In this document: positions 46,942 through 55,218 of the stretch, one piece after another
Numbering within the stretch: position 1 is the first letter of the stretch
Layout: every line of letters starts with the position of its first letter
NCBI RefSeq assembly: GCF_016773205.1
Contig: NZ_JAETWB010000003.1
Span: forward strand, 332,206-396,205
DNA: 64,000 nt
DNA from: Belnapia arida
GTDB lineage: Bacteria; Pseudomonadota; Alphaproteobacteria; Acetobacterales; Acetobacteraceae
Direction of reading: 5' to 3'
Program-made: the position numbers and the translations under genes
Notes under the pieces: model-generated
Databases searched by the model: none
The model's input: only the letters and a program-made list of their open reading frames with translations
Told to the model about the DNA's origin: nothing

Positions 46942-47445
46942 ATGGGCCATATTCAGCTTCCCGCCGCCACCTACGCCACCGGCAGCTACGCCAGCATGCC
47001 GCAGGCGATGGCCGATCTCTGGCCATCCGAAACCCTCATCCTCACCGGATTGCGGGACTGGCTGGACGCCGTGCGGCAGGGCGAGAGCCCGCTGCCCCGG
47101 CTGCGCCGGCTGATGACGGGGCCCGGCATCCCGGATGCGGCGCTCTCCGTCGACCACCTGCTGCGGGTCATCGCCCGCAGCGCCCGCTGGCAGGTCGATA
47201 TCCGCTGCGCCCGCTGCCCCTATCTCTCACGCGACGAGCAGCGCCTGCTCTGCGCCGCCGCGGAGGCCCAGGCCGGCCTGTCCGCCCGCGCCCGGGCCAC
47301 GCTGCAATCCGGCCTGCTGCCGCGCCAGGGCGCGGAGTTCGCCCTGGCCTCGCTGGAAGGTCTGGGCCGGTTGATGCGCTCCGCCGGCCTCATCCTGCCG
47401 CGGCGCTTCGCCGGGCAGGGGGCGGATCAGCCGGCCTGGCTGTGA
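46942..47445 (+). CDS. Unknown 167-residue protein with CxxC, likely iron-regulated
   Basis: No family recognised. It is mostly helical, with no signal peptide. DIRCARCPYLSRDEQRLLCA carries a CxxC pair and a third Cys, a possible metal or Fe-S site. It is the only gene behind the Fur-like box. Its last 19 bases overlap the end of mtnC on the other strand. The function could be iron sensing or sparing, which is inference from the promoter alone. Confidence 0.75.
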   Translation: MGHIQLPAATYATGSYASMPQAMADLWPSETLILTGLRDWLDAVRQGESPLPRLRRLMTGPGIPDAALSVDHLLRVIARSARWQVDIRCARCPYLSRDEQRLLCAAAEAQAGLSARARATLQSGLLPRQGAEFALASLEGLGRLMRSAGLILPRRFAGQGADQPAWL

Positions 47446-48128
47446 GCCGGCAGGCCGAACCGCCGGGCCACCTCGGGGAAGTCCCGCGCCTCCGGGTGCC
47501 GTCTGTCGGCAAGGGTCCCGTCCTCCGGCCGGACGAGCTGGCACCCCCGCATCCCGGCCGCGCCGGCCGCGTCCAGCTCCTCGGCGACGTCGGAGAGGAA
47601 CAGCACCTCCCCCGGCGCCACCCCGAGCGCCCCGGCGATGGCGTTGTAGCTGGCCCGCTCCCGCTTCCCCCCAACCCGCGTGTCGAAGAAGCCGCCGAAC
47701 AGCGGCACCAGGTCGCCGGCGACCGAATGCCCGAAGATCAGCCGCTGCGCCTCCTCGGAGCCCGAGGAATAGACCGCAAGCCGGACGCCGCCCGCCGCCC
47801 AGGCCTGGAGGCACGGCGCCACATCCGGCCAGAGATGTCCCTTCAGCCGCCCATCCGCATAGCCCTGCCGCCAGATCAGCCCCTGCAAGGCCTTGAGCGG
47901 CGTTACCTTGGCATCCGCCGCCATCCAGCCGCGCAACACGGCGACGGGCTCCCGCCCCGGCTCCGCCTGCCAGACCTCGTCGAGGATCGCCGCCACGGCC
48001 GGCTCCCCGCCATGTGCGGCAAGGAACCCTTCCAGCGCCTCCGCGGCAAAGGGGAACAACTCCTCCTTGACGAAGGCGATGGCGGTGGTGGTGCCCTCGA
48101 TATCCGTCAGCACCACGCGCGGCGGCAC
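47427..48128 (-). CDS. mtnC: Enolase-phosphatase E1, methionine salvage
   Basis: 233 residues from GTG 48128, 4 bases after the mtnD stop. HAD-fold motifs: VVLTDIEGTTTAIAFVKEEL (the DxEGTT nucleophile motif of MtnC), VYSSGSEEAQRLIF and LFLSDVAEELDAA. Converts diketo-methylthiopentyl phosphate to acireductone. The 3' end overlaps the convergent CxxC gene. Confidence 0.94.
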   Translation of the reverse strand: MPPRVVLTDIEGTTTAIAFVKEELFPFAAEALEGFLAAHGGEPAVAAILDEVWQAEPGREPVAVLRGWMAADAKVTPLKALQGLIWRQGYADGRLKGHLWPDVAPCLQAWAAGGVRLAVYSSGSEEAQRLIFGHSVAGDLVPLFGGFFDTRVGGKRERASYNAIAGALGVAPGEVLFLSDVAEELDAAGAAGMRGCQLVRPEDGTLADRRHPEARDFPEVARRFGLPAHSQAG

Positions 48129-48132
48129 GGCC

Positions 48133-48669
48133 TCAGGCGACAACGGGAAAGCGCTGCGCCATGTCGGTGCCGGTGAACTGCGCCACCCAGCCGGAGGGGT
48201 CGGTGAAGACCCGCAGCGCACAGAAATCCGGCCGCTCGCCCGCGTCGAACCAGTGCCGCGTATTCGCCGGCACGCTGATCAGGTCGCCCTGCTCGCAGCG
48301 CGCATCCCACACGCGGCCATCGACATGCATGACGAAATGCCCGGCGCCGCGGACGAAGAAGCGCACCTCGTCCTCGGTATGGATGTGCTCGTTGAGGAAT
48401 TTCTCGCGCATGGCCTGCGCCTGCGGATGATCCGGCGTGAGGGCCACCACATCCGCGCTGCCGGCACCCGTCACGCCCATCAGCGCGTCGAGATGCGGGC
48501 GATAGGCCTCGAGGATCTGCTCGTTCGTCGCGCCATCGGGGACGGTCACGCCCTCCCAGCGCTCGAAGCGCACGCCGATGCCGCGCAACGCCTCGGCGAT
48601 CCGCCCGGCATCCTCGGTCTTCAGAACCTCGCGGCCACCCTCGGCCTCCCACACCGTCAGACGGCTCAT
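48133..48669 (-). CDS. mtnD: Acireductone dioxygenase
   Basis: 178 residues. Cupin with the metal motif in NEHIHTEDEVRFFV (HxHxxxE) and the later His of GHFVMHV. Uses Fe to make the methionine precursor (or Ni for the off-pathway product). ATG 48669 overlaps the mtnB stop (48666) by 4 bases. Confidence 0.96.
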   Translation of the reverse strand: MSRLTVWEAEGGREVLKTEDAGRIAEALRGIGVRFERWEGVTVPDGATNEQILEAYRPHLDALMGVTGAGSADVVALTPDHPQAQAMREKFLNEHIHTEDEVRFFVRGAGHFVMHVDGRVWDARCEQGDLISVPANTRHWFDAGERPDFCALRVFTDPSGWVAQFTGTDMAQRFPVVA

Positions 48670-49277
48670 GACAGCCTCCTTGCTTCCAGCTCGCAGCGGA
48701 GCATGAACTCGACAGCCTCCAGCCGCATCAGGGCCTGCGGCATGTCGGCGCCCCAGACATAGATACCATGGCCCCGCAGCAGATAGCCCGGCAACACGCT
48801 CGCCGCCCCGCCCCAGCGCGTCTCCACGGCATCCTGCAGCCGGCCGATATCCTGATCGTTGTCGAAAACCGGCAGCTCGACCGCGGCTGCATGGGTGGCG
48901 AGGCCCGGGAAGGCCTTCAGCAACTCATAGCCTTCGAGGCGGATGCTCTCGCCCGCCAGCCGCGACAGCACCGTCACCGGCACCGAATGCCCGTGCAGCA
49001 CCGCCCCCGCCTCGGGGAATCGCCGATAGATTCCGCAATGCAGCCCGGTCTCGGCGGAAGGCCGGTCGCCCTCGCGCAGCGACCGCCCATCGAGCCCGAC
49101 GCGGATCACCCCATCGGCGTCGAGGAAGCCCTTGTGCCCGCCGGAGCGGGTGATCGCCACCGTCCCGTCCCGCAGCCGGACCGAGATGTTCCCGGCCGTC
49201 GCCGGGACCCAACCGAAGCGGTCCAGCCGCTGCCCGGCGGCGACGATCGCCTCCCGGGCCTCGGCCAGCTCCGGCAT
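48666..49277 (-). CDS. mtnB: Methylthioribulose-1-phosphate dehydratase
   Basis: 203 residues, class II aldolase fold: RFGWVPATAGNISVRLRDG, ITRSGGHKGFLD, and the zinc His pair in VLHGHSVPVTVLSRLAG, then LRGHGIYVWG. First of the three salvage genes. Its ATG (49277) coincides with the last base of tatA, so the order tatA-mtnB-mtnD-mtnC looks like one unit. mtnA and mtnK are not in the window. Confidence 0.95.
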   Translation of the reverse strand: MPELAEAREAIVAAGQRLDRFGWVPATAGNISVRLRDGTVAITRSGGHKGFLDADGVIRVGLDGRSLREGDRPSAETGLHCGIYRRFPEAGAVLHGHSVPVTVLSRLAGESIRLEGYELLKAFPGLATHAAAVELPVFDNDQDIGRLQDAVETRWGGAASVLPGYLLRGHGIYVWGADMPQALMRLEAVEFMLRCELEARRLS

Positions 49278-49546
49278 CAGGCCGCCGGGCGGCTCGTCGT
49301 CGTGGTGGTCGTGGCGTGCGGCGTGGTCGTCGCGGCCGGGCCCTGGATCGTCCCGGTCGGATGCGTGCCCGGCGCCGGCGGCGCGCCCTCGGCGAGCGAG
49401 GCGTCATCCTCCTCCTTCATGTTCTTCTTGAAGGACTTGATGCCGGTGGCGAGGTCACCCATGAGGGTGCTGATCTTGCCGCTGCCGAAGAGCAGAAGCA
49501 CGACCAGCAGCACGATGAGCCAATGCCAGATGCTGAAGGAACCCAT
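49277..49546 (-). CDS. tatA: Sec-independent translocase subunit TatA
   Basis: 89 residues. [20 protein letters not shown] is the single N-terminal helix, followed by the [20 protein letters not shown] amphipathic helix, and an acidic/Thr-rich tail. tatB and tatC are not adjacent. The tail [17 protein letters not shown] is low complexity. The coupling to mtnB is unusual. Confidence 0.93.
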   Translation of the reverse strand: MGSFSIWHWLIVLLVVLLLFGSGKISTLMGDLATGIKSFKKNMKEEDDASLAEGAPPAPGTHPTGTIQGPAATTTPHATTTTTTSRPAA

Positions 49547-49671
49547 GTGACGCCCCGATAAACCTTTGTTGCAGGCCGCGCCGGGCGACCCTTGCCGGGC
49601 CGGACACTAATGCGGCGGCCACCGTAGAGCAAACCCGGAGATGGCCCGACGCGGCAGCCGGCACAACGGGG

Positions 49672-49848
49672 TTGACAGCGCTTTTCGCCTCGACCATATC
49701 GGCATCGATCCGGGCCCCTCTGGCCGCCTGGCGCCAGGCTCCCGCCTGCCGTCCGGCGAGCGATGTCGGATCGCGTGCAACGCGCGCGATCGGGCCCGTC
49801 GATATCCCACAGGGCCAGCCCGTCGCGCCCATAGGGAGCTTTCCGGCG
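49672..49848 (+). promoter_or_regulatory. Promoter and structured leader of terC
   Basis: TTGACA (49672-49677) and CATATC (49695-49700) are 17 bases apart, a plausible sigma-70 promoter. The 140-base leader that follows can pair ATCGA...GGGCCC (about 49704-49717) with GGGCCC..TCGAT (about 49793-49804), closing a domain. TerC-family genes often sit behind Mn-sensing yybP-ykoY riboswitches, but I cannot match that consensus. The rest of the gap (49547-49671) shows nothing clear. Confidence 0.4.
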
Positions 49849-50811
49849 ATGGCGCCGTCGATCTGGTTCTGGGTTTGGTTCAATGCGGCCGTGCTCGGCC
49901 TGCTGCTGCTCGATCTGGGCGTCTTTGCCCGCCGTGGCCCGGACGGCCAGCCGGCCCCCGTGCCGGTCCGCATCGCGCTCTGGAAATCGGCTGCCTATGT
50001 CGTCCTGGCGCTGGGCTTCTTCGCCTGGCTCTGGACCGGCTACGGGCCGGAGGAGGGGCGGCAGGCCCGCGCCTTCGAATTCCTCACCGGCTATGTCATC
50101 GAGTGGTCGCTCTCGGTCGACAACATCTTCGTCTTCGTCCTGATCTTCGCCAAATTCGGCGTCCCCGCCGCCTACCAGCACCGGGTGCTGTTCTGGGGCA
50201 TCCTCGGCGCGCTGGCGATGCGCGCGGCGATGATCCTGCTCGGCACCAGCCTGCTGCGCGAGTTCGACTGGCTGATGGTGGTCTTCGGCCTGTTCCTCGT
50301 CTTCAGCGGCTGGAAGATGCTGCAATCGGTGGGCGCGCCCGAGGGCGACCCGCGCGACAACCCCGTCCTCCGCTTCCTCCAGCGCCGCCTGCCGGTGACC
50401 GAGGGCTTCCGCGGCAGCGCCTTCACCGTGCGCGAGGCCGGCCGCTGGATGCTGACCCCGCTCGCCCTGGTGCTGATCCTGGTCGAGCTGACCGACCTCG
50501 TCTTCGCGCTCGACAGCATCCCGGCGATCTTCGCCGTCACCACCGACCCGTTCATCGTCTACACCGCGAACGTCTTCGCCATCCTCGGCCTGCGCGCGAT
50601 GTACTTCGCCCTCTCCGGCGTCATCCACCGCTTCCGCTACCTGAAACACGGGCTATCGATCGTGCTGATGATCGTGGGCGTGAAGATGCTGGCCAATTAC
50701 TGGGCGGGCGGGAAAGCGGTGCCGGTCGAATGGGCCCTGCTGCTGACCGGCAGCATCATCGGCGGCTCCATCGCGCTCAGCCTTTGGCGCACCCGCGCAA
50801 AGGCCCATTGA
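49849..50811 (+). CDS. TerC-family membrane protein (probable Mn exporter)
   Basis: 320 residues from ATG 49849. About nine hydrophobic helices. TerC marks: EWSLSVDNIFVFVLIFAKFG and VELTDLVFALDSIPAIFAVT, the two acidic metal-binding motifs, plus LGLRAMYFALSG. Members export Mn or have tellurite-associated roles; here Mn export is the more likely reading. Confidence 0.92.
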   Translation: MAPSIWFWVWFNAAVLGLLLLDLGVFARRGPDGQPAPVPVRIALWKSAAYVVLALGFFAWLWTGYGPEEGRQARAFEFLTGYVIEWSLSVDNIFVFVLIFAKFGVPAAYQHRVLFWGILGALAMRAAMILLGTSLLREFDWLMVVFGLFLVFSGWKMLQSVGAPEGDPRDNPVLRFLQRRLPVTEGFRGSAFTVREAGRWMLTPLALVLILVELTDLVFALDSIPAIFAVTTDPFIVYTANVFAILGLRAMYFALSGVIHRFRYLKHGLSIVLMIVGVKMLANYWAGGKAVPVEWALLLTGSIIGGSIALSLWRTRAKAH

Positions 50812-50824
50812 GCGGGGAGGGGGA

Positions 50825-51805
50825 TCAGGCCTCGGCCCTGATCCCCAGCCGCCGGATCAGCCCGCCCCAGCGCGCCGCCTCGGCGGCCATGAAGGCGCGC
50901 ATCCCCTCCGGACCGCTCGCCACCAGCTCGAAGGCGGCGGCCTCCAGCGCCGCCCGCGCCTCCGGCGCCGTCAGCGCCCGCTGCGCCTCGGCCGAGAGCC
51001 GCGCCACCCGCTCGCCGGGCGTCGAGGCCGGGGCGATCAGCCCGATCCAGGCATAGCTCGCCGCATCGGCGATCCCCGCCTCGGCCAGCGTCGGCACGTC
51101 CGGCGCCTGCGGAATCCGCGCCTCGGCGGTGGCCGCCAGTGCCCGCACCTGCCCCTCGCGCAGCTGCGGCAGGATGCCGGCGGCGATGATGACCATCGCA
51201 TCGATCCGCCCTGCCACCAGGTCGATCACCGCCGGCGGGAAGCCACGATAGGGGACGTGCAGCATCTCCCCACCCGCCCGCGCCAGCAGATCCATCATGG
51301 CGAGGTGCCCGCCCGAGCCCGAGCCCACCGAGCCGAAGGAGTACCGCCCCGGCTCCGCCTTCACCCTGGCCAGGAACTCGCCGAGACTCCCGACCGGCAG
51401 GCCCGCCCGCACCACCAGCAGCTGCGCCCCCCGCATCAGCAGCGAGACCGGCGCCAGGTCCCGCACCGGGTCGTAGGGCAGGTTCGGGTAGAGCGCCGGC
51501 GCCGTCGTCAGCGGTCCGTTGATCGAGACGCCGAGGGTGTGCCCGTCCGCCGCCTTCGCCACCGCCTCCGTGCCGATATTGCCGCCCGCGCCGGGCCGGT
51601 TCTCGACCACGCAGGGCTGCCCCAGTACCTGGCTGAAATGAGTGGCGACCGTCCGTCCGGCGATATCCGGCGTCGAGCCGCCGGGGAAGGGCACGATCAG
51701 CCGGAGCGGCCGCTCCGGCCAGGACGCCTGGGCGGCGGCAGGGGATGCCCGGCCGGCCGCGGGCAGGGCAGGGGCGGCCAGCAGCAGGCGGCGCGGGATG
51801 GGCAT
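50825..51805 (-). CDS. Bug/TctC-family periplasmic solute-binding protein (copy 4)
   Basis: 326 residues from ATG 51805 (MPIPRRLLLAAPALPAAG signal). LRLIVPFPGGSTPDIAGR, VVENRPGAGGNIGTE and HVPYRGFPPAVIDLVAGRI identify the family. Same strand as the AraC regulator 71 bases upstream; no membrane partner genes. Confidence 0.9.
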   Translation of the reverse strand: MPIPRRLLLAAPALPAAGRASPAAAQASWPERPLRLIVPFPGGSTPDIAGRTVATHFSQVLGQPCVVENRPGAGGNIGTEAVAKAADGHTLGVSINGPLTTAPALYPNLPYDPVRDLAPVSLLMRGAQLLVVRAGLPVGSLGEFLARVKAEPGRYSFGSVGSGSGGHLAMMDLLARAGGEMLHVPYRGFPPAVIDLVAGRIDAMVIIAAGILPQLREGQVRALAATAEARIPQAPDVPTLAEAGIADAASYAWIGLIAPASTPGERVARLSAEAQRALTAPEARAALEAAAFELVASGPEGMRAFMAAEAARWGGLIRRLGIRAEA

Positions 51806-51876
51806 GGGCGGCGTTTCCCTCGGCAAGATTCGCCTCGCTTCCAGCACGAACCCGCCCGGCCCGTAAAGCCGCCGGG

Positions 51877-52836
51877 CTACGGGTTAGGCCGCTGCTGCCG
51901 CCACTCCCGCGGCGAGAGTCCGTACTGCCGCTTGAAGGCGCGGCTGAACGCCTCCTCCGAGGCATAGCCCACCGCATGCGTTACCTGCCCGACGGTCCGC
52001 CCGCCCTCGCGCAGCTGCTGCCCGGCGCGGTGCAGCCGCCAGGCGGCCAGGTAGCGCATCGGCGGCATGCCGAGCAGCGCGGAGAAGCGCTCGACGAAGG
52101 CGCTGCGCGACATCCCGACCGCCCGCGCCAGGCCCGCCACCGACCAGCGCAGGGTGATGTCGCCATGGATCAGCCCCAGCGCCCGGCCGATGCAGGGATC
52201 GCCGAGGCCCCGCAGCCAGCCCGGCCCCACCGGCCCGGGTGCTGCGAGGTGGCGCCGCATCGCCTCCAGCAGAAGCGTCTCCGACAGCCGCGACACCACG
52301 TCCGAGGTCGGCAGCCGTCCCGCCGCCAGCTCGGCCGCGGCGAAGCGCACCGAGGCCTCGACCCAGCCCCAGGCGGCGCCCTGCCGCAGGTCGAGCCGCA
52401 GCACCGGCGGCAGGCTGGCGATCAGCGGGTTGGCTGCCCCCTCGCTGCCGAGGAAGCCGCAGACGAGATGCGTCGCCGCGCCGCCGCCGCCATGGCGGAT
52501 CCGCGCCAGGCCGCCCCCGGCCGCCGGCCGCAGCAGCGCCTCCGCCCGGACCGGCAGGAGCCCCGGCCCGCTCGACAGCGCATGCCCGTCGTTCCGCGGG
52601 AACAGCACGACCTCGCCGGCCCGGACGAGGAAGTCCGGCGCCTCCGCCAGGCCGACCCGCATCTCCCCCTCCAGCACCACGTGATAGGCGATCAGATGGT
52701 AAGGGGCCGCCAGCAGCTCGGCCCAGAGGCCGGGCGGCACCTGCGCGGTCACGCACCAGGGCGCGGTGAAATGCGCCTCGACGAAGAGGCCGCCGGTCAG
52801 CCGCACGGATCGCAGCACATCCGAGAGCGGGTCCAT
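51877..52836 (-). CDS. AraC-family transcriptional regulator with cupin sensor
   Basis: 319 residues. N-terminal cupin_6-like ligand domain (YHVVLEGEMRV, GEVVLFPRNDGHAL), C-terminal double HTH with WSVAGLARAVGMSRSAFVERF and VTHAVGYASEEAFSRAFKR then YGLSPREWR. Divergent from the secreted cupin gene, whose promoter region (52837-52996) it may control. Confidence 0.93.
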   Translation of the reverse strand: MDPLSDVLRSVRLTGGLFVEAHFTAPWCVTAQVPPGLWAELLAAPYHLIAYHVVLEGEMRVGLAEAPDFLVRAGEVVLFPRNDGHALSSGPGLLPVRAEALLRPAAGGGLARIRHGGGGAATHLVCGFLGSEGAANPLIASLPPVLRLDLRQGAAWGWVEASVRFAAAELAAGRLPTSDVVSRLSETLLLEAMRRHLAAPGPVGPGWLRGLGDPCIGRALGLIHGDITLRWSVAGLARAVGMSRSAFVERFSALLGMPPMRYLAAWRLHRAGQQLREGGRTVGQVTHAVGYASEEAFSRAFKRQYGLSPREWRQQRPNP

Positions 52837-52996
52837 CGGCCGGGCTCCCTCGTCCTGCCGGACGCCCGGCTAGATCATCCGGCCGGCCGGTCATTCGCCT
52901 TCGCCGGCGGATTGTCTAATTGCAACCCGTCGCGGGGCAACGCCGGCGGGAGGCCGGCTGCCCCCGGCCCGATCACGACCACGGGGAGGACAAGCG

Positions 52997-53497
52997 ATGA
53001 GGAAACGCGAATTTGCAGCCGCCGCGCTGGCCGCCGCGGTGGCGCCGCTCGCCGCCCGGGCCCAGGGCGGGGGGCAAGGCGCAACGCAAGGCGCGCACGG
53101 CCATGGGCCGCACGCCACGGTGCAGCCCAATGCGCTCCGCTGGTCGGCGCCGGCCGCCTATGCCCGCGGCGCCCAGCTCGCCGTGCTGCACGGCGACCCG
53201 TCGAAGGAGGGCATGTATGTCGTCCGCCTCCGCGTGCCCGCCGGCTTCCGCATCGCCGCCCATACCCATCCGAACGACGAGAACGTCACCGTCCTCTCCG
53301 GCAGCTTCAACATCGGGACCGGTGACCGGCTGGACGAGGCGAAGGGCGAGCGGGTGGCCGCCGGCGGCTATTCCTTCGTGGCGAAGGGGATGACCCACTA
53401 CGCCTGGTTCACCGAGGATACCGAGCTTCAGCTCCACGGCATGGGGCCGCAGGGCATCCGCTACGTGAACCCCGCCGACGACCCGCGCAACCAGTAG
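52997..53497 (+). CDS. Secreted cupin-domain protein
   Basis: 166 residues from ATG 52997, with GGGGAGGA upstream. Signal peptide (MRKREFAAAALAAAVAPLAARAQ is the N-terminal region, cleavage after ARA). Single cupin: FRIAAHTHPNDENVTVLSGS with metal His/Glu and FVAKGMTHYAWF with the last His. Periplasmic; function unknown. Divergent from the AraC gene. Confidence 0.85.
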   Translation: MRKREFAAAALAAAVAPLAARAQGGGQGATQGAHGHGPHATVQPNALRWSAPAAYARGAQLAVLHGDPSKEGMYVVRLRVPAGFRIAAHTHPNDENVTVLSGSFNIGTGDRLDEAKGERVAAGGYSFVAKGMTHYAWFTEDTELQLHGMGPQGIRYVNPADDPRNQ

Positions 53498-53515
53498 CGC
53501 CGGCCCCGGCGCGGC

Positions 53516-54346
53516 TCAGCCGCCGATCAGCCGCCGCCTGAGCCGCGCCGAGAGCCAGTCGATCGCCGCGACGGTCGCCACCATCAGCAGGATGATGAAG
53601 GCGACCTCGTCCCAGTGCCTGACGCGGATGCGCTCCGAGATCTGCAGCCCGATCCCGCCCGCGCCCACCACGCCGAGGATCGCCGCCGAGCGCGTGTTGC
53701 TCTCGAAGAAGTAGAGCGCCTGCGCCAGCATCACCGGCAGCACCTGCGGCAGCACGCCGAAGCGCAGCCGCGCCAGGAACCCGCCGCCCGCCGCGGTGAT
53801 GCCCTCCACCTGCCGCCGCTCGGCATTCTCGATCGCCTCGGCATTCAGCTTCGCCAGCACCGCCACGTCGGCCGTGGCGATCGCCAGCACCCCGGCCAGC
53901 GGCCCGAGCCCCACCGCGCGCACGAAGGCCAGCGCCCAGATCAGCTGGTCGATGCCGCGGAACCCGTCGAAGACCCGCCGCAGCGAGAAGCGGAACAGCG
54001 TGTTGGTGACGACATTCCCCGCGCCGAGGAAGCCGAGCGGCACGGCGATCACCGCCGCGATGAAGGTGCCGAGGAAGGCCATGGCGACGCTCTCGGCGAG
54101 GCCCTGGAGGATGTCCACCCACAACTCGCCCGGCGAGGGCGGCACCATCAGCCGTAGGATCGTCGCCAGCCCCGCGAGCCCGTTCCACAGCCGCTGCGGC
54201 GAGACGTCGAAATGCCAGAGCGCCCAGCCGAGCCAGAGCAGGAAGCCCAGCCAGCCGAGCCCCGCCAGCACCCGCCCGCGCGGGCCGGCGCCGAAGGCCC
54301 CCGGCACCCGCGCCCGCCAGGCCGCCACATCCGGCGCCGCGCTCAT
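53516..54346 (-). CDS. phnE: Phosphonate-type ABC transporter permease (second PhnE)
   Basis: 276 residues from ATG 54346, overlapping the stop of the first permease by 4 bases. Membrane helices throughout; the EAA-like loop reads EGITAAGGGFLARLRFGVLP and ESNTRSAAILGVVGAGGIG follows, typical of PhnE. Works with the other permease, PhnC and a PhnD to import phosphonate, phosphite or related anions. Last gene of the operon. Confidence 0.9.
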   Translation of the reverse strand: MSAAPDVAAWRARVPGAFGAGPRGRVLAGLGWLGFLLWLGWALWHFDVSPQRLWNGLAGLATILRLMVPPSPGELWVDILQGLAESVAMAFLGTFIAAVIAVPLGFLGAGNVVTNTLFRFSLRRVFDGFRGIDQLIWALAFVRAVGLGPLAGVLAIATADVAVLAKLNAEAIENAERRQVEGITAAGGGFLARLRFGVLPQVLPVMLAQALYFFESNTRSAAILGVVGAGGIGLQISERIRVRHWDEVAFIILLMVATVAAIDWLSARLRRRLIGG

Positions 54347-55218
54347 CGCATCGCCCCGATCACCCGGTGCCGCAGCCGCTCCGACAGCAGGTCGATGGCG
54401 AAGACGGCGAGGATGACCAGCAGCAGGATGGCGCTGATCTCCTCGTAGTAGTTGAAGGCGATCACCTTGTAGAGCTCCTCGCCGATCCCTCCCGCGCCGA
54501 CGAAGCCGATGACGCTGGCCGAGCGCAGGTTGATCTCGAACCGCAGCAGCGCGTAGCTGAGCAGGCTCGGCGCCACCTGCGGCAGGATGGCGAAGCGGCA
54601 GGCCTGCGCCCAGCCGCCCCCCGCCGAGCGCACCCCCGCCCAGGCGCCGAGCCCGGTATTCTCGATGCTCTCGGCGAAGAGCTTGCCGCAGGCGCCGGCC
54701 GTGTGCACCGCGATGGCGAGGATGCCCGCCAGCGGCCCGACGCCGAAGGCCCAGACGAAGATCAGCGCGAAGACGATCTCGGGCACCGTCCGCATCGCCT
54801 CCAGCAGCCGCCGCGCCAGCGGGTTCAGCACCCGCCCGGCGCCGAGGTTGCGCGCCGCGGGGAAGGCCAGCAGCAGCGCCGCCCCGGCCCCCGCCAGCGT
54901 CGCCAGCGCCGCCATGTTCGCCGTCTCGAAGAGCAGCCAGGCCCAGCTGTCCAGCCGGTACATCCAGAAGGCGAGGCTGCCCTCCGTCTCCACCCCGCCC
55001 AGCAGCGCGTCCCAGCGCAGCGCCGGCAGGATGCGCGAGAAGTACTCGCCGATGCGCGGCAGCCCCGCGAGCAGCGTCGCCGGATAGGCTTCGCTGATCC
55101 GCGCCGAGGCCAGCAGGCAGGCGGCGAGGATGACGAGGCCGAGCAGCGTCGCCCGCCACTTCTGCCGCCGCGCCGCGCGGTAGGCGGCCTCGCCCTGAAG
55201 GATGACGGAAGTGCTCAG
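54343..55218 (-). CDS. phnE: Phosphonate-type ABC transporter permease (first PhnE), apparent CTG start
   Basis: 291 residues if begun at CTG 55218, which overlaps the phnD TGA as CTGA. The frame from there encodes a normal N-terminal helix (WRATLLGLVILAACLLASAR) and the linker seen in PhnE proteins, but no ATG, GTG or TTG occurs until GTG 54993, 75 codons later. The body carries ALRTVPEIVFA-like and SASVIGFVGAGGIGEELYKV motifs. So the start is either a rare CTG driven by coupling or the gene has lost its start codon. Confidence 0.82.
   Translation of the reverse strand: MSTSVILQGEAAYRAARRQKWRATLLGLVILAACLLASARISEAYPATLLAGLPRIGEYFSRILPALRWDALLGGVETEGSLAFWMYRLDSWAWLLFETANMAALATLAGAGAALLLAFPAARNLGAGRVLNPLARRLLEAMRTVPEIVFALIFVWAFGVGPLAGILAIAVHTAGACGKLFAESIENTGLGAWAGVRSAGGGWAQACRFAILPQVAPSLLSYALLRFEINLRSASVIGFVGAGGIGEELYKVIAFNYYEEISAILLLVILAVFAIDLLSERLRHRVIGAMR

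Noticed and set aside
49701..49848. yybP-ykoY Mn riboswitch upstream of terC
   Set aside because: The conserved loop sequences could not be matched; kept only as a structured leader.
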